Below, piece by piece: positions 1 to 7,171 of a stretch of 8,738 bases of DNA. This stretch comes from JBCBEX01 sp039177895 (GTDB lineage: Bacteria > Bacteroidota > Rhodothermia > Rhodothermales > Rubricoccaceae), in NCBI GenBank assembly GCA_039177895.1, contig JBCDFO010000189.1, forward strand, positions 1-8,738, written 5' to 3'. Position numbers and translations under genes: made by a program. Position 1 is the first letter of the stretch. Every line of letters begins with the position of its first letter. The notes under the pieces were generated by a model that saw only the letters and a program-made list of their open reading frames with translations, was not told the origin of the DNA and did not search any database.

Positions 1-1
1 A

Positions 2-796
2 GCCGTCTTCACGATGGCGTCGCACGGAGCCGACCACCTCATCGTGCAGCGGCTGCTCGCGTGCCGGACCCTCGCCGATGGCAAGCGTGCGCTCATCGGG
101 AGCGGCATTGGCGTGTTCGTGCAGTTCGCGCTCTTCCTCGCAGTCGGGCTGCTCCTCTGGATGCACTACGGCGGCGCATCGCTCGCGGACCTCGGCCTGA
201 GCCGGGGCGACGAGGTCTTCCCCAAGTTCATCGTCGAGGAGATGCCGCCCGGGTTGGCCGGGCTGCTGCTCGCCGGCATCGTGGCCGCAGCGATGAGCAC
301 GCTCTCGTCGAGCCTCAACGCGCTCGCCTCCGCGACGGTGTTCGATGTGCTCGGCCGCGCGGACGACGACCCCAGTGCGGTCCGGCTGAGCCGCTTCGCG
401 ACGCTCGGGTGGGGCATCGTCTTCATCGGCTTCGCGACGCTCTTCGAAAGCCGCGACAACCCCGTCGTTGAACTGGGCCTTGGCATCGCGTCGTACACCT
501 ACGGGGGGCTGCTCGGGGCCTTCCTACTGGCGCTCCTGAGTCGTCGGGCTCGCCAGGCCGACGCCGTGCTCGCGTTCCTCGTCACCGTAGCGGTGATGAC
601 GTGGGTCATCTTCGCGGTGTGGTACAGCCCCGAGGCAGGCTGGCTCATCGACGTGCGGCCGACCCCAGAGCGCCGAGCGGAACTGGGCCTCGTCGGCCTC
701 GCGTGGCCGCTCTACACCGTGGTCGGTGCGTCACTCTGCGTAGGCCTCGGCCTCGCGTTGGGGCGACGGCACCCAGTTCCAGCGGTGTCCTCGTAA
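2..796 (+). CDS. Sodium:solute symporter family protein, C-terminal part (5' end cut by window)
   Basis: The reading frame is open from the first bases of the window, so only the last 264 residues are present; the ATG at 14 is internal. The piece opens with a FTMASHGADHLIVQR stretch, which resembles the conserved core of SSS/SLC5 transporters. Further on, MSTLSSSLNALAS (292-330) matches the helix that carries the serine/threonine ligands of the second sodium site in this family. About six hydrophobic segments follow one another, joined by short charged loops, and the protein ends in a short polar tail. Family knowledge says such proteins sit in the inner membrane and bring in a small solute with sodium. 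The substrate cannot be told from this fragment. The gene is followed by 94 bp and then pgpH on the same strand, with no obvious terminator between them. Family assignment is firm; substrate is open. Confidence 0.88.
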   Translation, partial: AVFTMASHGADHLIVQRLLACRTLADGKRALIGSGIGVFVQFALFLAVGLLLWMHYGGASLADLGLSRGDEVFPKFIVEEMPPGLAGLLLAGIVAAAMSTLSSSLNALASATVFDVLGRADDDPSAVRLSRFATLGWGIVFIGFATLFESRDNPVVELGLGIASYTYGGLLGAFLLALLSRRARQADAVLAFLVTVAVMTWVIFAVWYSPEAGWLIDVRPTPERRAELGLVGLAWPLYTVVGASLCVGLGLALGRRHPVPAVSS

Positions 797-890
797 TCCG
801 CCGGTGCAAACCTACAGCGAGACTGCGAGTAGCACCCACCGTCGCCGTACCGCTTTCGTCCGGCCCTGCCACGTCTGATTCCGTCCGCCC

Positions 891-3413
891 ATGAGCATCC
901 TCGAACGCATCGGCTTTTCGCCCAAGCCTGCGGCCAGCAAGATGCGTCGGGCCGGAGCCCGCCTGGAGCCCAAGAAGCCGGGGACCGGACGCGCCGAGAC
1001 ACCGCCGCGCCGGGTGCGGTGGACGCGCATCGGGCTGTTCGTGGGCCTCGTCGCGCTGGCGGTGCTGGCCCACCCACGCACGGCGTCGTTCAGCGTGCCG
1101 GTCAACGTCGGCGACGCATGGCAGGGCCGCGATGTGGTCGCGCCGTTCACCTTCCCGATCCGCCTGAGCGATAGCGAACTCCAGGCCCGGCGCGACTCGC
1201 TGCGGTACGTCGTCCCGCCCGTCTTCACCGACGTGCCCGACGCCGAGGCGCAGATGCGCGCCCAGGCCGACTCGCTCCAGGCACGCTTCGACGCCGTGCT
1301 TACGCTCTACGGCGACTGGCAGCGCGCCTCCGCCCGAGGCCTCGATGCCCAGGCCGCGGCCGACTCGGCGCAGTACTTCTCGCTGCGCCAGCGCGTCGGC
1401 GTGCCGGTCCCGCGTGAACTCTGGGCGCTCTTCGCGGACGAGTATGCCGCCCGGACGCCGGGCTTGGGTGCCTCGACCCGCACGTCGGCGCGCGGGGCTC
1501 GCACGGACGAGGTGCTGCTCCGCCTCGCCCAAGCCTTCGGGAGCGACATCCTCCCGGACGGCGTCCTCGATGTCCCCAAAGATTCCGTCTTCGCCGACGA
1601 GATCATCGCCCGCGACCAGACTACGTTCCGCGAGCAGGCCTGGCTCGTCGACCAGGTGCGCGGGCTCAACGAAGCCGAAGCGTTCGCGCGCAACGCCTAC
1701 CTGCAGTACTACAGCGAGGACCAGCGGCTCGTCGACCTGGGTACGGCGCTCTTCGTCAACGTGCTCGTTCCCAACCTGCGCTTCCAGTCCCAGCAGACGG
1801 ACGAAGCCTATGCGGAGGCCGAGCGCGAGATTTCGGGGCTGCGCGGGCAGGTCAACAAGGGCGTCGTGATCGTGCGACGCGGGGACGCGGTTACGTCTGA
1901 TATCAAGGCGCAGCTGGAATCGCTCGGCATCGAGAGCGCGGAGCGGGCGGGGGCGTCGAGTTGGTGGCGGACGATGCTCGGACAGGCGCTGCTCTCCGGG
2001 GCGGCGCTGTTCGTGTTCGTGGTTTTCCTGTACCTGCTCCGGCGTCACGTCTTCGAGGAGCTCCGCTACCTCGTGCTCGTGGCGCTGCTCTTCGCGATCA
2101 CGCTGCTCTCCTACGCGCTCGTGGTGCGTCTCCCGGGCGACCTCTCGCTCGTCGTACCCATCGGCATCGCCTCCATCCTGCTCACAATCATCTTCGACTC
2201 GCGGGTGGGCCTGCTGGGCACGGTCACGCTCGCGCTCGTGGGTGGGCTCGTGTTCGGCTACAACTTCCAGTTCGTCCTCGCGACCATCTTTGCGGGCACA
2301 TTCGCCGTGTTCTCCGTACGCGACGTCAAGAACCGCAGTCAGATTTTCTTCACCGCCGCCCTCGTGTTCGTCGCGTACCTGATCGTGATCGGGGGCCTGG
2401 CGCTGCTGCGTGCGGACCCCTTCGAGCGGCTCTGGATCGAGCTGCTGCACGTCGGCGTGAACGCGCTCCTGCTGCTCTTCACCTACCCGCTCCTGTGGGT
2501 CTTCGAGCGCGCCTTCAACGTCACGACCGATCTGACGCTGCTGGAGCTCTCAGACACGAACCGCAAGCTGCTGAAGGAGCTCTCGCTGCGCGCGCCGGGC
2601 ACGTTCAACCACTCGCTTCAGGTCGCCAACCTCGCCGAGGCCGCCGCGGACGCTGTCGGGGCGAACGCGCTGCGGGCCCGCGTCGGGGCGCTCTACCACG
2701 ACATCGGCAAGATGCTGCGGCCGGAGTACTACATCGAGAACCAGCAGCCAGGCGAGAACCCGCACGATGCGCTCACGCCGTACATGAGCGCGCTCATCAT
2801 CGCTAGCCACGTGAAGGACGGTGCCGAGCTAGCCCGCGACCGCGAGTATGGCCCGCTGCCCGAGATGGTGCGCGACTTCATCCCGACGCACCACGGGACG
2901 ACGCTGATGGAGTACTTCTACCGCCGCGCCATCGAGCAGCGCGACGAGGGCGATCCCGAGGTCGAGACGGCAGACTTCCGCTACCCGGGCCCGCGCCCGC
3001 AGACCACCGAGCACGGCATCGTGATGTTGGCGGATTCTGTGGAGGCCGCCAGCCGTAGCCTCCAGAAGCCGACCCCGAAGCGCCTGGAGTCGCTCATCGA
3101 CAGCATCATCCGCGCGCGCACCGAGGACGGCCAACTCGACGGCACCGAGCTCACGTTCGCCGACCTCGCGAAGATCAAGGAGACGTTCCTCTCGATCCTG
3201 TCCGGCGTCTACCACTTCCGCGTGAAGTACCCCGACCAGCCGCCTGAGGACGGCGAGGCATCGACCAACGTCCCCGCGAAGACGGCCGCCACGAACGCGA
3301 CGCCGTCGGGCGACGGGGCAAACACGCCGCCGCCGCCCCGCCGCGACCCGACGCCTACGCAGCCGCTTCCCCCGACAGAAGACCGGCCCGCCCCCGATGC
3401 GCCGCTGACGTGA
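891..3413 (+). CDS. pgpH: PgpH-like 7TM-HD membrane phosphodiesterase (probable c-di-AMP phosphodiesterase)
   Basis: This 840-residue protein has the full architecture of the 7TMR-HD (PgpH/YqfF) family. A charged N-terminus leads to one membrane helix (about 46-60). A large extracytoplasmic 7TMR-HDED-type domain follows (about 70-355), then seven closely spaced helices (about 361-537) and a cytoplasmic HD domain (about 555-775). The metal-binding residues are visible: His574 (FNHSLQVANLAE), His603-Asp604 (YHDIGK), His640 (IIASHVKDG), His667-His668 (PTHHGT) and Asp715 (MLADSVEAA). Characterised relatives hydrolyse cyclic-di-AMP to pApA; that activity is inferred here. The ATG at 891 is used because it precedes the basic segment and first helix; no Shine-Dalgarno sequence lies upstream. 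The protein is longer than the roughly 700-residue Listeria PgpH, mostly because of extra N-terminal residues and a proline-rich tail of about 60 residues. The gene converges on gntR. Confidence 0.92.
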   Translation: MSILERIGFSPKPAASKMRRAGARLEPKKPGTGRAETPPRRVRWTRIGLFVGLVALAVLAHPRTASFSVPVNVGDAWQGRDVVAPFTFPIRLSDSELQARRDSLRYVVPPVFTDVPDAEAQMRAQADSLQARFDAVLTLYGDWQRASARGLDAQAAADSAQYFSLRQRVGVPVPRELWALFADEYAARTPGLGASTRTSARGARTDEVLLRLAQAFGSDILPDGVLDVPKDSVFADEIIARDQTTFREQAWLVDQVRGLNEAEAFARNAYLQYYSEDQRLVDLGTALFVNVLVPNLRFQSQQTDEAYAEAEREISGLRGQVNKGVVIVRRGDAVTSDIKAQLESLGIESAERAGASSWWRTMLGQALLSGAALFVFVVFLYLLRRHVFEELRYLVLVALLFAITLLSYALVVRLPGDLSLVVPIGIASILLTIIFDSRVGLLGTVTLALVGGLVFGYNFQFVLATIFAGTFAVFSVRDVKNRSQIFFTAALVFVAYLIVIGGLALLRADPFERLWIELLHVGVNALLLLFTYPLLWVFERAFNVTTDLTLLELSDTNRKLLKELSLRAPGTFNHSLQVANLAEAAADAVGANALRARVGALYHDIGKMLRPEYYIENQQPGENPHDALTPYMSALIIASHVKDGAELARDREYGPLPEMVRDFIPTHHGTTLMEYFYRRAIEQRDEGDPEVETADFRYPGPRPQTTEHGIVMLADSVEAASRSLQKPTPKRLESLIDSIIRARTEDGQLDGTELTFADLAKIKETFLSILSGVYHFRVKYPDQPPEDGEASTNVPAKTAATNATPSGDGANTPPPPRRDPTPTQPLPPTEDRPAPDAPLT

Positions 3414-3505
3414 TTTCCGATTGGAGATTTTGGATTTCCGATTGGACTCGAATGAGGCTTCCAAATCCTAAATCTCAAATCAAAAATCCCTCAATCAACA
3501 ATCCT
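3412..3505. repeat. AT-rich intergenic repeat element between convergent genes
   Basis: The gap between pgpH and gntR is about 39% GC by direct count, whereas the flanking coding DNA is far more GC-rich. It contains a perfect 14-bp direct repeat, GATTTCCGATTGGA, at 3412-3425 and 3433-3446 (period 21). The second half (3460-3505), read on the minus strand, is built from the same GATTT, GATTG and GGATTT words. The element fills the whole gap: its first two bases are the GA of the pgpH TGA stop codon, and it ends just before the gntR stop codon. From memory, similar GATTT-rich intergenic tracts occur in several unrelated GC-rich bacteria; copy number in this genome is unknown. Confidence 0.7.
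3424..3476. terminator. Imperfect inverted repeat, possible bidirectional terminator
   Basis: The arm at 3424-3437 (GAGATTTTGGATTT) pairs with the arm at 3463-3476 at 13 of 14 positions, leaving a 25-nt loop. A competing inner hairpin pairs TTGGA (3442-3446) with TCCAA (3460-3464), extended by CTC (3447-3449) with GAG (3454-3456). The site lies exactly between two convergent genes, where a shared terminator would be expected. No run of T follows on either strand and the stem is AT-rich, so it is not a standard intrinsic terminator. The role is inferred from position. Confidence 0.3.
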
Positions 3506-3506
3506 G

Positions 3507-4424
3507 TTACCGGCTAAAGCTGTCCCGGATCGCTTCGAGGGTACCCCGCTCGGCGACGGGGGCGTACTCCGCGTGCCGGAGGTCCCCCGCGAGGACGCGG
3601 AAGCGGCGGCGCAGGGCCGGGGTGTAGAGCAGCAAGTCGAGCTGCGCCAGGAGCGGTTCGAGCGTCGCACGGTCGGCCTCAACGGGGAGCGCGAGCACCT
3701 GGCCACGAAACCCCGCGTGGAAGCGGAGGGCCTGCGAGATCGGGCCGAGCGCGTCGGGGTGGCGGGCAGCGAGGCCGAGAGTCGCCGCGTCGGAAAGCCG
3801 GGCGACGGCGTCGAGGACGGAGCGCGGGGGGTAGAGGAGAGCACCAGCAGCCTCGGCGCGCGGGACGTGGCGCTGCACGTCCGGCAGGGCCGCGTGCGGT
3901 GCTACCACGAGATCGGCGTCCGGATGCGCCGCCAGCGCCGCCAGCGTCACCGCCTCGACAGGCTCTTGCAGCACGGCTTCCAACTGCCGCGCACCCGCCT
4001 CGGCCTCTTCGAGGTAGGTCCCCACGAAGAGCAGCTTGCGACGTTCGCCTGCGGGCTCACGGAATGCCAGTTGCTCCTGGATCACCAGGTCGATCTCGTC
4101 CTCCGAGAGCCCCAGCCCAACGAGCTGGTGCAGCGCCTCCTCGACGATGGCAGCTCCGCGCTCACGGCGCTCCGACGGCGTCAGCGGGGCGCGCTCGACG
4201 ACCCAGTAGCCGCTGCCCGGCTTCGCCTCAAGCAGCCCATCGGCTTCGAGGGCTTGGTAGGCCTTGCGGACGGTGTGGAACGAGAGCCCGAGTTGGCTGC
4301 CGAGGCCGCGTGTGGAGGGCAGCGCCTCGCCCGCCCGGTAGCGCCCGGCACCGATGAGGTAGCGGAGCTGCTGGACGAGCTGCTCGCTCACCGGCAGCGC
4401 CGAGCTTCGGTCGATCTCGATCAC
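3507..4424 (-). CDS. GntR-family transcriptional regulator with unclassified C-terminal domain
   Basis: The protein has 305 residues and starts with GTG (VIEIDRSS). Residues about 3-76 form a typical GntR winged helix-turn-helix, with ALPVSEQLVQQLR, AGEALPSTRGLGSQLGLS, the recognition-helix segment HTVRKAYQALEADGLLE and the wing PGSGYWVVE. Residues about 84-125 look like the helical segment that follows the DNA-binding domain in short YtrA-like GntR proteins. Residues about 129-290 alternate strands and helices (KLLFVGTY, ADLVVAPHAAL, GQVLALPVEA, LDLLLYTP) and resemble a periplasmic-binding-protein or Rossmann-like sensor fold rather than the FadR, HutC or MocR effector domains. The gene is last in the heme operon, 54 bp after hmuS, so control of heme genes is a reasonable guess. 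The ligand is unknown. The converging pgpH gene ends 93 bp away. Confidence 0.85.
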   Translation of the reverse strand: MIEIDRSSALPVSEQLVQQLRYLIGAGRYRAGEALPSTRGLGSQLGLSFHTVRKAYQALEADGLLEAKPGSGYWVVERAPLTPSERRERGAAIVEEALHQLVGLGLSEDEIDLVIQEQLAFREPAGERRKLLFVGTYLEEAEAGARQLEAVLQEPVEAVTLAALAAHPDADLVVAPHAALPDVQRHVPRAEAAGALLYPPRSVLDAVARLSDAATLGLAARHPDALGPISQALRFHAGFRGQVLALPVEADRATLEPLLAQLDLLLYTPALRRRFRVLAGDLRHAEYAPVAERGTLEAIRDSFSR

Positions 4425-4478
4425 AGGCGGGGACGGTCGTGGACGGACGAAGCCCCAAAGTACGCGGCGAGTCGGCGG

Positions 4479-5585
4479 CTAGCTGCGCGGCAGCGCGTCG
4501 AGGATATCGCTCCAGGATTCCAGTTCGGGCAGCCCCGGCTTGCGCTTGCCGAACACCTGCACGATGACCTCGCCTCGCGCATCAAACAGCTCCAGCGCGG
4601 TCACTGGGCCGTCCGTCGTTGGCTTGCGGACCACCCACGCCTGCGCCACGGCCTCCTCGCGGAGATGGAGGTTGAAGCCCGGATCGAGGACGTTGTACCA
4701 GGGGCCGTACTCCTTGAGCTTCTTCACGAGGCCCGTGTGGATCTGGATGCACCCCCGGTTGCCGACGAACACCATGATCGGGGTGGCGGTGTCGGCGGCA
4801 CCCTGGAGGGTCTTCCGGGGACTGTCCAGCGCCACCCGGTCAGCGAAGGTGCCCTCGGCGAGGCGGAGGGCCTGGGTGCGGCTGACGCGGTACTTCATGA
4901 GGAGCGGGAAGAAGTCGTGCGGGTCCTTCAACTCGGCCCAAGCCTGCAGGAAGGCCGCCTGGTCGATCTCGGCATCCGGGGTTTCTGCGGTGGGGGCGGG
5001 CATCGGCTCCACCTCGGGTGCCTCCTGCAGGTCGCGGCGGTACGTCTCGACGAACTGCTCGTAGGCACCGACGTTGCTCTTGCGCGTGAGGAAGACCTTG
5101 TGGGCGGCCGTGCCGTGCTCGTCGAAAAACTGGAGGCTGCGACGGAGGCCGTCTTTGGCTCCGTCGAACGGCGTGGCGGTGGCGAACCCGTAGCGCCAGC
5201 GCCGGAGGAAGAGCCGCAGGTCGATGTGCTCGCTCTGCACCATGCCCATCCCGTGGCTCTCGAACGTCTCCACGTTGCCGTAGACACCGTGCTTCTCGTG
5301 GACGCAGGCGTCGTTCCGGGTAAGCGCCATGACCGTCCCGAACGTCTCGATCTCCCGGAGCATCGCCCCCCAGTCGCCCTCGAGGCGGACCGTGTGAACG
5401 GCGCTCAGGTCGTCCTGGCCAAGGTTCGTGGCGAGGAGGTCGGCTTCGCTCACGCCGAGGTCGGCTGCCGCGTTGCGGATGCGGGCGCTGGGGTGCTCGG
5501 CCCGATAGGCAGCCCAGCGGGCGGCGAGGTCGGTGTGACGGGGCGCGGCGACAGCACCAGTGGGAGCAAGGGTCGAGTCAGGCAT
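4479..5585 (-). CDS. hmuS: Hemin-degrading factor HmuS/HemS/ChuS family
   Basis: This 368-residue cytoplasmic protein matches the two-repeat HemS/ChuS family in length and motifs. The first half has VMALTRNDACVHEKHGVYGN (residues 85-104), which includes a conserved arginine (Arg90), and a SLQFFDEHGTAAHKVFLT segment in which His162 aligns with the heme-ligand histidine of ChuS and HemS. The second half repeats the fold, with MVFVGNRGCIQIHTG (271-285), WYNVLDPGFNLHLRE and a C-terminal FDARGEVIVQVFGKR segment. A linker rich in Pro, Ala and Glu (about 187-207) joins the halves. Relatives bind imported heme and either store, pass on or break it down. The ATG at 5585 is chosen because the family N-terminus (LAARWAAYRAEHP) begins shortly after it. 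The gene sits 71 bp after the four-helix membrane protein and 54 bp before gntR on the same strand. Confidence 0.95.
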   Translation of the reverse strand: MPDSTLAPTGAVAAPRHTDLAARWAAYRAEHPSARIRNAAADLGVSEADLLATNLGQDDLSAVHTVRLEGDWGAMLREIETFGTVMALTRNDACVHEKHGVYGNVETFESHGMGMVQSEHIDLRLFLRRWRYGFATATPFDGAKDGLRRSLQFFDEHGTAAHKVFLTRKSNVGAYEQFVETYRRDLQEAPEVEPMPAPTAETPDAEIDQAAFLQAWAELKDPHDFFPLLMKYRVSRTQALRLAEGTFADRVALDSPRKTLQGAADTATPIMVFVGNRGCIQIHTGLVKKLKEYGPWYNVLDPGFNLHLREEAVAQAWVVRKPTTDGPVTALELFDARGEVIVQVFGKRKPGLPELESWSDILDALPRS

Positions 5586-5656
5586 GGGTCAGCGCGAGAG
5601 CGTGGGATGGGTAAGGAGCAATCTGTCGGAGGGCGGACGGCGAGGCGGGCGTGGGT

Positions 5657-6028
5657 TCAGGTCGTGCGCGCGCGGCGCGTGGCGCGGAAGTGCCGGACGG
5701 CGGCCACGATCAGCCAGACGCACAGCACCGCGGTGAGCGTCTGCGCCGCGAACGCGACCGGGAGCGCGATCTCGCCACCCGTGAGCGCGGGTACCACGCG
5801 CCCCAGGCTGCCCAGCGCACCCAGCAGTGCCACGACGGCAACGCCGTGCATGGCGTGTTTCGCGAGCGTGGGCTTGGCTTTCGCCAGCGCGCCGAGCCCG
5901 CCGATGGCGATGCCGAGAAAGGCCGGGATGAGTGCGGTCACGCTGCTCGTGCCAGTGACGACGTAGGCGATCACGCCTGCTGCAACGAGCAGGCCCGCTA
6001 CGAGGAAGGTAGTGCGGTAGATATCCAT
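5657..6028 (-). CDS. Small four-helix membrane protein of unknown function in the heme operon
   Basis: This 123-residue protein starts at the ATG at 6028 (MDIYRTTF). The open frame runs further upstream, but there it lies antisense to or out of frame with hmuV, so the internal ATG is preferred. Four hydrophobic segments are visible: about 8-25, 28-48, 58-80 and 90-111. The protein ends in a basic tail (RHFRATRRARTT). Notable features are TALIPAFLG (31-39) in the second helix and KHAMHG at the start of the third, which gives an HxxH pair (His58, His61). I recall similar short membrane proteins in other environmental bacteria but know no function. It lies 53 bp after hmuV and 71 bp before hmuS, so it is probably cotranscribed with both. 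A part in heme handling at the membrane is only inference from position and the histidines. Confidence 0.8.
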   Translation of the reverse strand: MDIYRTTFLVAGLLVAAGVIAYVVTGTSSVTALIPAFLGIAIGGLGALAKAKPTLAKHAMHGVAVVALLGALGSLGRVVPALTGGEIALPVAFAAQTLTAVLCVWLIVAAVRHFRATRRARTT

Positions 6029-6081
6029 GGGTTCAGAAAGAGAAGGGCACGTCGTTGAGAGAGGGACAGGCGCAACAGGCG

Positions 6082-6933
6082 TCACCCCAGCGGGGCGCTC
6101 GCCTGGCCGTTCTGGTGGGCCACGCCCATGGGCGGCGCGGCAGGCAAACTCGGGCCCATCGGCATGGCGATGACGAGCGGGCACCCGGCAACGGGGTGGG
6201 TCTGCACGAGCACGTCGAGCCCGAAGGCGTGACGGATCGTCTCGGGCGTGAGCACCGCCTGCGGCGGGCCAAGCGCCACGAGGTGCCCCCGGCGCAGGAC
6301 GGCGATGCGGTCGGCGTAGAACGCAGCGAGGTTGAGGTCGTGCAGCACAGCCAGCACGCCCACCCCGGCCTCCCCGCAGCGCTGAGCGACGCCCAGGACC
6401 GCGTGCTGGTGGGCCGGGTCGAGGCTCGCCGTAGGCTCGTCGAGGAGGAGGTACCGCGCTCCGGATGATGGGTTCTCCCAAAGCTGCGCGAGCGCCCGCG
6501 CGAAGTGGACGCGCTGCTGCTCGCCGCCGGAGAGGGTGGGGTAGGACCGCTCGGCGAGGTGCGTCACGCCCGCGAGGTGCAGGGCTTGGTCGGCGATGTG
6601 GTCGTCCTGAGCCTGCCCGGCCGCGTGCGGCGTCCGGCCCAGCAGCACGACCTCGCGCGCGGTGAACCCGAACGTGAGCGCCGTGCTCTGCGGGAGTACG
6701 GCGCGCTGCCTGGCCAGCCCATCGGGGGGATAGCTCCGCAGTGTGCGCCCGTCGAGGCGGACGGTGCCTGCGCTCGGCGTCAGGTCGCCGCTGGCGAGGC
6801 GGAGCAACGTCGTCTTGCCGGCCCCGTTGGCGCCTACCACCGCCACCACTTCGCCGGGGGCCACCGCCAGGGACACGCCCTCGACGAGCGTGGCCTTGCC
6901 CACAGTGTAGCGTACGGTGTCGAGCGCGAGCAT
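6082..6933 (-). CDS. hmuV: Heme ABC transporter ATP-binding protein HmuV
   Basis: This is a complete ABC ATPase of 283 residues from the ATG at 6933. It has Walker A GANGAGKTT (34-42), the Q-loop glutamine in LPQST (Gln82), signature LSGGEQQR (134-141), Walker B YLLLDEP (161-167), D-loop SLD (170-172) and the H-loop histidine in LHDLN (His198). It would power heme import through HmuU. The end of the family domain, VLVQTHPVAGCPLVI, is typical of HmuV proteins. An in-frame GTG at 7017 would add 28 residues with no family resemblance, so ATG 6933 is preferred. The last 25 or so residues, after AMPMGPSLPAAPP, are an unusual low-complexity tail. Pairing with the FecCD-type permease upstream and hmuS downstream makes heme the likely substrate rather than cobalamin or siderophores. 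Confidence 0.93.
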   Translation of the reverse strand: MLALDTVRYTVGKATLVEGVSLAVAPGEVVAVVGANGAGKTTLLRLASGDLTPSAGTVRLDGRTLRSYPPDGLARQRAVLPQSTALTFGFTAREVVLLGRTPHAAGQAQDDHIADQALHLAGVTHLAERSYPTLSGGEQQRVHFARALAQLWENPSSGARYLLLDEPTASLDPAHQHAVLGVAQRCGEAGVGVLAVLHDLNLAAFYADRIAVLRRGHLVALGPPQAVLTPETIRHAFGLDVLVQTHPVAGCPLVIAMPMGPSLPAAPPMGVAHQNGQASAPLG

Positions 6934-6961
6934 GGAAGAAGTGGGTCCGTGTGCCTGTGGA

Positions 6962-7171
6962 TCAGTACGTCGATGTCGTCGAAGCGGTCTCCCCCAGATC
7001 GCAGAGCTTGTGTCCACAGAGGGGAGTGTACCGAAAATCAGCGCGTATCAACGCGGGGATGGTTGCTCGTGCTCGACATAGCATCCGGGCGACGGTCGGG
7101 GTGTGTTGCGCGTCCACGTCGATCCAGTCCGGGGGGCTGTCATGCCTCTCCCCATCGACGCGCCGTTTCAT
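6962..7171 (-). CDS. Possible small protein (69 aa) between hmuU and hmuV
   Basis: The 242-bp gap between hmuU and hmuV holds an open frame that starts with ATG four bases after the hmuU stop codon and ends 28 bp before the hmuV start, a spacing that fits a translated operon gene. It would encode a hydrophilic, arginine-rich protein with three cysteines (ARMLCRAR and PLCGHKLCDLG) and no membrane helix or signal peptide. By hand count about 71% of third codon positions are G or C; the first half looks more like the neighbouring genes than the second half does. I recognise no family. The stretch could instead be an untranslated leader for hmuV or a decayed insertion. Confidence 0.3.
   Translation of the reverse strand: MKRRVDGERHDSPPDWIDVDAQHTPTVARMLCRARATIPALIRADFRYTPLCGHKLCDLGETASTTSTY

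Noticed and set aside
803..836. GGTGC/GCACC inverted repeat after the symporter gene as a terminator
   Set aside because: The stem is only 5 bp with a 24-nt loop and no T run follows.
645..2450. A 601-codon open frame on the minus strand opposite pgpH
   Set aside because: It is antisense to the conserved PgpH frame and its translation is charged, low-complexity sequence, as expected of a GC-driven shadow frame.
4455..4462. TACTTTGG on the minus strand before gntR, 7 of 8 matches to the Bacteroidota -7 box TAnnTTTG
   Set aside because: No TTG-type upstream box is found at the required distance, and gntR is close enough to hmuS to be cotranscribed. A single short match is expected by chance.
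3573..5966. A 797-codon open frame on the plus strand opposite gntR and hmuS
   Set aside because: It lies antisense to two clearly conserved genes and its translation is rich in Arg, Glu, Val and Leu with no recognisable domain. High GC keeps antisense frames free of stop codons.
6029..6481. Upstream extension of the four-helix membrane protein frame through hmuV
   Set aside because: The extension overlaps hmuV out of frame and translates to Arg/Pro/Gly-rich sequence unlike a membrane protein. The ATG at 6028 starts right before the first helix.
6934..7017. Upstream GTG start for hmuV adding 28 residues
   Set aside because: The added residues show no family similarity, while the ATG at 6933 places the usual HmuV N-terminus (MLALDTVRYTVG) correctly.
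6955..7019. CTGTGGA/TCCACAG 7-bp inverted repeat in the hmuU-hmuV gap as a regulatory hairpin or operator
   Set aside because: The arms are 51 bp apart and short, so pairing is likely by chance.
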